From Saprospira grandis str. Lewin (GTDB lineage: Bacteria > Bacteroidota > Bacteroidia > Chitinophagales > Saprospiraceae), in assembly GCF_000250635.1 (NCBI RefSeq), contig NC_016940.1, forward strand, positions 3,100,501 to 3,164,500: a stretch of DNA of 64,000 nt, read 5' to 3'. Below, in pieces: positions 59,038 through 64,000 of the stretch. How positions within the stretch are numbered: the stretch's first letter is position 1; the number at the start of each line of letters is the position of its first letter. The position numbers and the translations under genes are program-made. The notes under the pieces were generated by a model that saw only the letters and a list, made by a program, of their open reading frames with translations, searched no databases and had not been told where the DNA came from.

Positions 59038-59229
59038 GAGGCGGCAAAGCCGCCTCTGGCCTAGCGATGCGGCGGGGTGGCCGAAGGCCAGACCAAGTTT
59101 TTTGAGCGCAGCGAAAAAAACGCAGGGCCGAGCAGACCTGCGAGCCCCAAAGCGACAACAAGCCCTTTAGGGCGCAGTTCGACGACCGAAGAGAGTAACC
59201 GCCGACGACCGAAGGGAGGCGGAGGCCCC
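59038..59229 (-). repeat. GC-rich mosaic palindromic repeat, copy 19 (type I plus accessory block)
   Basis: Read leftward from CGGAGGCCCC at 59229. GGCGGCAAAGCCGCC, GGCCTAGCGATGCGG, GGCCAGACC, palindromic TTTTGAGCGCAGCGAAAA, GGGCCGAGCAGACCTGCGAG, then the accessory block ACAACAAGCCCTTTAGGGCG, GCAGTTCGACGACCGAAG, AGTAACCGCCG and GACGACCGAAGGG. Confidence 0.82.
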
Positions 59230-59289
59230 AGAAAACTGTTTAGATATAAATGAGTTCAGAAAAAAGAAGCTTATCTTTTCAAAAAAAAG

Positions 59290-60885
59290 ATGATGCTAAG
59301 AACTTTATTATTGCTCCCCTTACTTTTGCTGAGCAGCTATTTATTGGCCCAAGAACCCTTTGAGTGGTTGTCTTGTGGTAGCCCCTCGCATAAGTCGGCC
59401 TGGCTAAAGAATTATCAGGCCAATCCCAGCCAATATGCGCCCCTCTTGGCGGCAAAATCTAATAGTACCCAATATATTGGACTAACAATTCATCAGGTAT
59501 TTAAGGATGATAGCACGGGCAGTATTCCTATCGACCAGATTTTGCAGTCGGTCTGCCAGCTCAATACCGATTTTGCGGCCACGGGCATCCAGTTTTATGT
59601 AGAGCCCCCCATTAGCAAGATTTATGATACCGACTTTTATGTGCATGATTCTGTCTCGCAGGGCGGCCAAAAGATGCTGCAATATAATAGAGACAGCAGC
59701 CTGAATGTCTACTTTGTGGCTTCTGCAGCTGCTGGAAATTGCGGCTACAACCTCCCTTATGCTGGGGTGGCCATGAGCAATAGTTGCTTGACGGGGCACA
59801 CCTTTGCCCATGAGTTGGGCCATGCTTTGGGCTTGCCGCATACCTTTATTGGTTGGGAAGGGGGCCAAAGTTGGAATGGCAGTCCGCAGACTAGTTTTTC
59901 GCAGCCAGCGCCCACGCAAGTGACCATTAACTACACCGATTTTAAGGACCAACCCTATCCCGATACCCTAATTATCGACACCCTTTTGGTCGAAAAGGTG
60001 CCCAGAACAGGCCCCAATGCCAACTGTGGGATTGCCGCCGATGGTTTTTGTGATACCCCAGCCGATTACCTGGCCTATCGTTGGGTTTGTAATTCGACGG
60101 ATGCCAGCAGCACCATTTATCAGCTAGATCCCGATAGCGTGGCTTTTCTAAGCGATGGTTGGTATATTATGTCTTATGCCTTGAGCAGCTGCCAAGTTGG
60201 CTTTTCTCAGGAGCAAATTCAGGCCATGAATGCCTTTTTATTGACGGAGCGAGGGCATTGGATCGGGCAGCCTAGCAGCCTAGACAGCTTTAGCAATTTG
60301 AGTACTTTGCTCAGCCCTAGCCAAAATGCCATTATTCCCGCCGAATATCCGCTCTTTCAATGGAATGCTACGGCTGGCGCAACGCACTACCTTTTTCAGC
60401 TCTACAAAGAGCCCATGGGCGGTGGCCAAGTTATTGAAGAAGTGATTGTGGCCGATACTTTTTTTCAGAGCAACCGCATTTTATCGCCCCGCCCCAATAT
60501 GTTCCCTTATAGCTGGCGGGTGATGCCCTTAACCTACAACTATTTTTGTGCGGCTTATGGTCCCACACAGCAGTTTAATACCAACTCGCCCACGGCCCTA
60601 ATCGATTTGGAGATGCCCACTTTATCAGACTTTCAGTTGGGGCCCAACCCTTTGCCGCAGGGGCAGCCTTTGCAAATTTTATGGACCCTAGGGGGAGAAA
60701 AAATGGGCCAATGGCGAATTTTTAATGCTCAAGGACAGTTGATCTGGGAACAAAGCGCTCAGTTGCAAGCTGGGGCGGGCCGCTATCAGTTGCAATTGCC
60801 TACAGATTGGGCCAGCGGCAGTTATTTTCTGCAGTTTCGCAGCAAAACAGGCGAAATGCAAGGCAAATTATTTATCATTAAGTAA
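59290..60885 (+). CDS. Secreted zinc metalloprotease with type IX C-terminal domain
   Basis: A 531-residue exported protease. Signal peptide MLRTLLLLPLLLLSSYLLAQ. The zinc site is HTFAHELGHALGLPHTF (HExxHxxGxxH, about residues 170-186), with a later Met-turn candidate WYIMSYALSSC (about 297). This fits the M43 (pappalysin-like) clan, as does GFCDTPADY. About 345-440 form an Ig-like segment. The last 80 residues (QLGPNPLPQGQPLQILWTLG, WRIFNAQGQLIWEQ, GSYFLQFRSKTGEMQGKLFI) form a type IX sorting domain, so it should be exported by the system to which PorU belongs. Likely a nutrient-acquiring protease. Confidence 0.9.
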   Translation: MMLRTLLLLPLLLLSSYLLAQEPFEWLSCGSPSHKSAWLKNYQANPSQYAPLLAAKSNSTQYIGLTIHQVFKDDSTGSIPIDQILQSVCQLNTDFAATGIQFYVEPPISKIYDTDFYVHDSVSQGGQKMLQYNRDSSLNVYFVASAAAGNCGYNLPYAGVAMSNSCLTGHTFAHELGHALGLPHTFIGWEGGQSWNGSPQTSFSQPAPTQVTINYTDFKDQPYPDTLIIDTLLVEKVPRTGPNANCGIAADGFCDTPADYLAYRWVCNSTDASSTIYQLDPDSVAFLSDGWYIMSYALSSCQVGFSQEQIQAMNAFLLTERGHWIGQPSSLDSFSNLSTLLSPSQNAIIPAEYPLFQWNATAGATHYLFQLYKEPMGGGQVIEEVIVADTFFQSNRILSPRPNMFPYSWRVMPLTYNYFCAAYGPTQQFNTNSPTALIDLEMPTLSDFQLGPNPLPQGQPLQILWTLGGEKMGQWRIFNAQGQLIWEQSAQLQAGAGRYQLQLPTDWASGSYFLQFRSKTGEMQGKLFIIK

Positions 60886-60907
60886 GAACTCATTTAAAAT
60901 AAGAGAT

Positions 60908-61168
60908 ATGTTTTTGATTGGAAGTATTATTTTCTGGACCATGGCTGCGGTGGTCGGCTATTTTTCGCTCATTCCCCTCAAGGCGGCTGCCGAATACCGT
61001 TTTAGAGGCAAATTGGGCCTAACTGTAGAGGGGATTGGTTTTGCCGTTTGCCTATTGGCGGCCATTGCTACTGGTGGTTTTGCAGGCTATTTGTTGTTGG
61101 GCGGTGGCATTGCGGCTGGGGCGGCCATTCGCTCTCGCTCGGGCAATGACCAGCGTTATTTGGAATAA
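60908..61168 (+). CDS. Small membrane protein, unknown
   Basis: An 86-residue protein with two or three membrane helices (FLIGSIIFWTMAAVVGYFSL at 2-21, LTVEGIGFAVCLLAAIATGG at 38-57, FAGYLLLGGGIAAGAAI). The C-terminal tail is hydrophilic, RSRSGNDQRYLE. It follows the protease gene by 22 bp. No known family was recognised. Confidence 0.65.
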   Translation: MFLIGSIIFWTMAAVVGYFSLIPLKAAAEYRFRGKLGLTVEGIGFAVCLLAAIATGGFAGYLLLGGGIAAGAAIRSRSGNDQRYLE

Positions 61169-61186
61169 GAGCAGGCTCGCTAAGAG

Positions 61187-61230
61187 AAAACCGCTAATTT
61201 CTAGATCTAGAAGTTAGCGGTTTTTATTTT
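61187..61230. terminator. Bidirectional terminator
   Basis: A long inverted repeat: AACCGCTAA (about 61189-61197) and TTAGCGGTT (about 61214-61222) enclose TCTAGATCTAGA, flanked by A- and T-runs. It follows the small membrane gene and abuts mosaic repeat copy 20. Confidence 0.87.
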
Positions 61231-61391
61231 GGGGCTGCCCCTTCCTGCGGTCGGGTCGGGCTGTGTCGTGGCTCGCAGGTCTGCTCGGCCCTGCGCGGGC
61301 TGCGCCCGCTGGGTCTGCGGCTTCGCCGCCCCACTTTCCATCCCTCAGCCGCGGCGCTGCGCGCCTTTGCGGCGGCTTCGCCGCCTGCAGG
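61231..61391 (+). repeat. GC-rich mosaic palindromic repeat, copy 20 (type II)
   Basis: GGGGCTGCCCC, short palindrome, GGGTCGGGCTGTGTCGTGGC, CGCAGGTCTGCTCGGCCCTG, palindrome GCGGGCTGCGCCCGC, GGGTCTGCGGCTTCGCCGCC, CCATCCCTCAGCC, then GCGGCGCTGCGCGCC and GGCGGCTTCGCCGCC palindromes. Confidence 0.84.
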
Positions 61392-61394
61392 ACC

Positions 61395-61673
61395 CTACTC
61401 CTTATAGTGGTCCAAAATTTTGGCCTTCATCTGGAAATATCGAAAAATACCCAAGAAGAAAATCACTAAGCCCAAGGCAAAAAGCGCATAAGCCGTATAA
61501 TGAGAGCTTGCTTTATCGGGATAAAAATTGATAATGGCAAAGCCCGTAACCACCATATAAAGCGCTGTGCGCATAAAAGAAAGTGCGGTGCGCTCATTGG
61601 CGAGGTGGGTGCGGTCTAGGGCAAGTAAATCGCGGACCAAAGGTTGGGGTTTATTATTGGTAGTATCAGACAT
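61395..61673 (-). CDS. DUF202 (YidH-like) membrane protein
   Basis: A 92-residue inner-membrane protein from ATG 61673. VRDLLALDRTHLANERTALS is the family signature (RTxLAxERTxLxFxRT), then FMRTALYMVVTGFAIINFYP (helix 1) and YALFALGLVIFFLGIFRYFQ (helix 2). The frame continues far upstream without a good start. Function of DUF202 is unknown. It is divergent from the imelysin-family gene. Confidence 0.88.
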   Translation of the reverse strand: MSDTTNNKPQPLVRDLLALDRTHLANERTALSFMRTALYMVVTGFAIINFYPDKASSHYTAYALFALGLVIFFLGIFRYFQMKAKILDHYKE

Positions 61674-61784
61674 AGCTTGTTTTTGTTTTGGGCCTAAGCA
61701 ACAAAAAACAGCCATCATTTTCTGTGATAAGGTTGGCAGTCTGCTTAAATTTAAGAGGACTTTAAAATAACGGCCAAAATATTT

Positions 61785-61838
61785 TTTGCTTAGATGAATG
61801 CTGTTATCTTTGCGCCTAATCTTAATTAGATTAAATCT
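61785..61838 (+). promoter_or_regulatory. Promoter of the imelysin gene with A/T palindrome
   Basis: A TTTG (61785-61788) and TATCTTTG (61805-61812) form a Bacteroidota-type promoter. Just downstream AGATT-A-AATCT (61828-61838) is a palindrome in a TTAGATTAAATCTTAA context. Since imelysin proteins are often iron-regulated, it may be an operator. Weak evidence. Confidence 0.45.
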
Positions 61839-61851
61839 TAATAAACTAACA

Positions 61852-63057
61852 ATGATGAAAAAGTGGACCTTAGCGCTAGCCTTGGGCGCATTGAGCCTAA
61901 CGGCTTGTAAGAAAGATGAAGACCCCAATGACGGTTTGAAAGATGAGGTAGTGAGCAACTACTGCGAGATTGTTTATGCTTCTTATAGCGACAGTCATTT
62001 GAAGGCTCAGGAATTGCAGACTGCGATTAACAATTTGGTGGCTGGACCTTCTGCCACAACTTTAGAGGCGGCCAAAACGGCCTGGAAAGCGGCTAGAGAG
62101 CCTTATGGCCAGACGGAGGCCTTCCGTTTTTATGATGGCCCTATTGATGATGCCGATGGGCCAGAGGGGGATTTGAATGCTTGGCCTTTGGATGAAAACT
62201 ACATTGATTATGTAGAGGATGCTTCTGGAAGTATTGTAAATGGTGGCATTATCTACGATACGGCCAGTTATCCTATTTTGAGCAAAGAGTTATTGGCTAG
62301 TTTGAATGAGCAGGGAGGCGAGAAGAACATCAGCATTGGTTATCATGCGATTGAATTTTTGCTTTGGGGCCAAGATGATCTGGATGTCAATGTAAATCCG
62401 GGGCAGGGCGGAGACCGCAGCTATGCGGATTTTGCGGGTGATATTTTTGCGCAGCGTCGTGCTCAGTATTTGCAGGCAACTACTGAGTTGTTGGTAGAAC
62501 AACTGGCAGAGTTGAAGGCAGCTTGGGCTGTTGGAGCGAGCTACCGAACTACTTTTGAAGCCATGCAAGAAGATGTAGCCTTGGCTAAGATTTTGAGTGG
62601 TGCGGCCATCTTGTCCAAGTCAGAATTGGCTGGAGAGCGGATGTTTGTGGCCTTAGAGGCCAATCCGGCGGATAATCCGCAGGAGGATGAGCACTCTTGT
62701 TTTTCAGACAATACGGATAGAGACATTATTACTAATGCTTTGGGTATTAACAATGTATTGTCGGGGACCTATGAGGATGTGAATGGTCAAATTATTGGGG
62801 ACCAAGAGCATTCTATTTTGGCTTTATTGCGCAATTTGGACGAGCAGAAAGCGGCTAACTTAGAGACTGCTATGGAAGAAGCTATGGACAAAGTCAATGC
62901 GATTCCCACTCCATTTGACAAATACGTCACGCAGGAGAACGTAGGTGATAATGGGCCTATTTTCCAGGCCATTACGGCCTTGCAAGAGCAGGGTGATTTA
63001 TTGGCTGATGCGGCGGTGGCCTTAGGCTTTACGATTAGCACAGAGCTACCCGAGTAG
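61852..63057 (+). CDS. Imelysin-family (IrpA/ICMP-like) lipoprotein
   Basis: The start is ATG 61852, or 61855, since the two are adjacent. The product of about 400 residues is a lipoprotein (lipobox LTAC, Cys 19). It belongs to the imelysin/iron-regulated protein A family, with NISIGYHAIEFLLWGQDDLD (the GxHxxE motif, about 160). The paired helical repeats contain AAREPYGQTEAFRFYDGPID and SGERMFVAL-like segments. Families of this type act in iron uptake or as putative peptidases; the GxHxxE residues are thought to bind metal. Upstream promoter and an A/T palindrome are visible; a terminator follows at 63084. Confidence 0.9.
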   Translation: MMKKWTLALALGALSLTACKKDEDPNDGLKDEVVSNYCEIVYASYSDSHLKAQELQTAINNLVAGPSATTLEAAKTAWKAAREPYGQTEAFRFYDGPIDDADGPEGDLNAWPLDENYIDYVEDASGSIVNGGIIYDTASYPILSKELLASLNEQGGEKNISIGYHAIEFLLWGQDDLDVNVNPGQGGDRSYADFAGDIFAQRRAQYLQATTELLVEQLAELKAAWAVGASYRTTFEAMQEDVALAKILSGAAILSKSELAGERMFVALEANPADNPQEDEHSCFSDNTDRDIITNALGINNVLSGTYEDVNGQIIGDQEHSILALLRNLDEQKAANLETAMEEAMDKVNAIPTPFDKYVTQENVGDNGPIFQAITALQEQGDLLADAAVALGFTISTELPE

Positions 63058-63083
63058 GGAAGACTACTAAATAGTATATGAAG

Positions 63084-63116
63084 AAGAGCGGTCCGATTGG
63101 GCTGCTCTTTTTTTTT
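63084..63116 (+). terminator. Terminator after the imelysin gene
   Basis: AAGAGCGGTCC (63084-63094) and GGGCTGCTCTT (63099-63109) form an 11-bp stem with two G-U pairs, followed by T residues. Confidence 0.87.
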
Positions 63117-63207
63117 AGACAAAACGTAGACAATTAGGGAGAAAAGAAGATTTAGGAGAGTTTAGTCTTTTTTTAGCAATTGAAAAACGCTATTTTTAGA
63201 CATCTTT

Positions 63208-63371
63208 GATCGCCAGCACATTTGTGCTGGCGATAGAGGAGCGAAGCGACTGGCTGAGGGATGGAAAGCAGTGCCGCGAAGCGGCAGACCGAGGCAGCTT
63301 TGCTGCCGAAGGGCCGAGCAGACCTGCGAGCTGCGACACAGCCCGACCCGACCGCAGGGCGGGGCAGCCCC
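63208..63371 (-). repeat. GC-rich mosaic palindromic repeat, copy 21 (type II)
   Basis: Read leftward from GGGGCAGCCCC at 63371. ATCGCCAGCACA/TGTGCTGGCGAT hairpin at 63208-63233, GGCTGAGGGATGG, palindrome GCCGCGAAGCGGC, palindrome GGCAGCTTTGCTGCC, GGGCCGAGCAGACCTGCGAG, GACACAGCCCGACC and CCGACCGCAGGGCGGG. Confidence 0.83.
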
Positions 63372-63489
63372 AAAAAAATAAAAAAAGGGGGAGAGAGTAG
63401 CCGAAGAAAAGCTTAAAATCGTTTTAACATTTGATAGGGGTCCTATTGGCGGAGGGGCCTAGAGAAATTAGAATAGAAAACGCAACACT

Positions 63490-64000
63490 ATGAAGAATAT
63501 ACTTACCCTTTTATTGCTGAGTTTAAGTTTTTGTCTTTGGGGGCAGAAAACGACAACAATCACGAACTTAGATGTTGGTTCGGCTATACAAGAAGCATGT
63601 CCGACGCATGATGTGAGAATTAACTACAGCGGATATTCGGACTATCCTGACTTCTTTTTTCTATCGGTAAAAGGGGGGCGGCAGCGCTTGGTGAAGAGCG
63701 TGCCCACAACAGATACGATTTATTGGTCTCATGTTCAGAATTGGCAAACTACGCCGCCTTTGAATCCGCATTTGAGTCCGCCTTCTGGGGGCTACACTAC
63801 AGATAGTCTTATTGCGCAGACGACTCGTCAGGGAACTGCGGGTAATTATTCTGGAACCATTACTTTTTCGGCTCCGGCAGATATTACTTCAGGGACCATT
63901 GTGTTGTATGCGGTAGATAGTAACTATGCGGTGGCGCCGATTCCCTTGGACACTATTGTGTTGTTGGCGACCAATCCGGATGTAAATATGTCTCCTATTC
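63490..64000 (+). CDS. Secreted protein, 3' end beyond the window
   Basis: An open frame from ATG 63490 with no stop before the window end, so at least 170 residues. The first 20 are a signal peptide (KNILTLLLLSLSFCLWGQ). The mature start TTTITNLDVGSAIQEACPTH, then VRINYSGYSDYPDFFFLSVK, has repeated Thr/Ser-rich beta character. This resembles an Ig-like or adhesin segment of a large cell-surface protein. It is typical of secreted Bacteroidota proteins, but no family can be named from this fragment. Confidence 0.75.
   Translation, partial: MKNILTLLLLSLSFCLWGQKTTTITNLDVGSAIQEACPTHDVRINYSGYSDYPDFFFLSVKGGRQRLVKSVPTTDTIYWSHVQNWQTTPPLNPHLSPPSGGYTTDSLIAQTTRQGTAGNYSGTITFSAPADITSGTIVLYAVDSNYAVAPIPLDTIVLLATNPDVNMSPI

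Noticed and set aside
1-64000. Insertion sequences or prophage
   Set aside because: No transposase, integrase, terminase or structural phage protein is recognisable among the credible ORFs.

Overview
The window looks like chromosome of a gliding marine Bacteroidota, most likely Saprospira or a close relative in the Saprospiria. This is inferred from gene content: PorU, a PorP/SprF-like protein and GldJ (type IX secretion and gliding), a secreted protease with a type IX C-terminal domain, a Na+-pumping NADH dehydrogenase, promoters of the TAnnTTTG type, and few strong Shine-Dalgarno sites. No tRNA, rRNA, insertion sequence, phage gene or CRISPR array was seen.

Layout. 0.2-7.0 kb: divergent type IX secretion/gliding genes (porU versus a porP/sprF-like gene and gldJ). 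7.3-10.6 kb: a mechanosensitive channel overlapping a DUF4956 gene, then a VTC polyphosphate-polymerase-like gene. 10.8-15 kb: a YwqK-like repeat protein with a VWA protein, ybjQ with a tiny membrane ORF, and a CobW-type GTPase behind two Fur-family-type palindromes. 15.5-24.2 kb: TPR protein, rseP, a giant thioester alpha-2-macroglobulin, a small unknown protein and lgt. 24.4-31.0 kb: a 42-bp tandem array followed by a probable defence island: a 1004-residue protein that looks like a catalytically dead SF1 helicase with an endonuclease-like tail, then an ATPase/HNH pair of the Septu (PtuA/PtuB) kind. 31-34 kb: aroB, acireductone dioxygenase, DUF4286 and a Fur-family regulator, all leftward. 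34.1-40.7 kb: complete nqrABCDEF. 41-47.5 kb: fahA, an outer-membrane lipoprotein, an rlmI-like methyltransferase, an HD protein, an SH3 lipoprotein and an RmlD-like reductase. 47.6-53 kb: heme uptake and use (permease, ATPase, HmuS, TonB receptor). 53-54.9 kb: a gene-free block of repeats, including a second 42-bp array. 54.9-64 kb: an NhaC antiporter with an exported N-terminal domain, an LRR protein, an alkyltransferase-like protein, a metalloprotease, small membrane proteins, an imelysin-family lipoprotein and the start of a secreted protein cut by the window end.

The most striking non-coding feature is a family of GC-rich, 100-250 bp intergenic elements (21 listed intervals). Conserved blocks alternate with palindromes whose sequence differs from copy to copy. 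The two ends come in matched versions: copies starting GGGGCCT end AGGCC, and copies starting GGGGCTG end CAGCC, in all 17 copies where I could read both ends. This is what a terminal stem kept by compensatory change would look like.

The defence island (25.2-31.0 kb) and this repeat family are the best candidates for something not yet well described. Functional calls rest on recognised motifs and gene context. No database search was possible.
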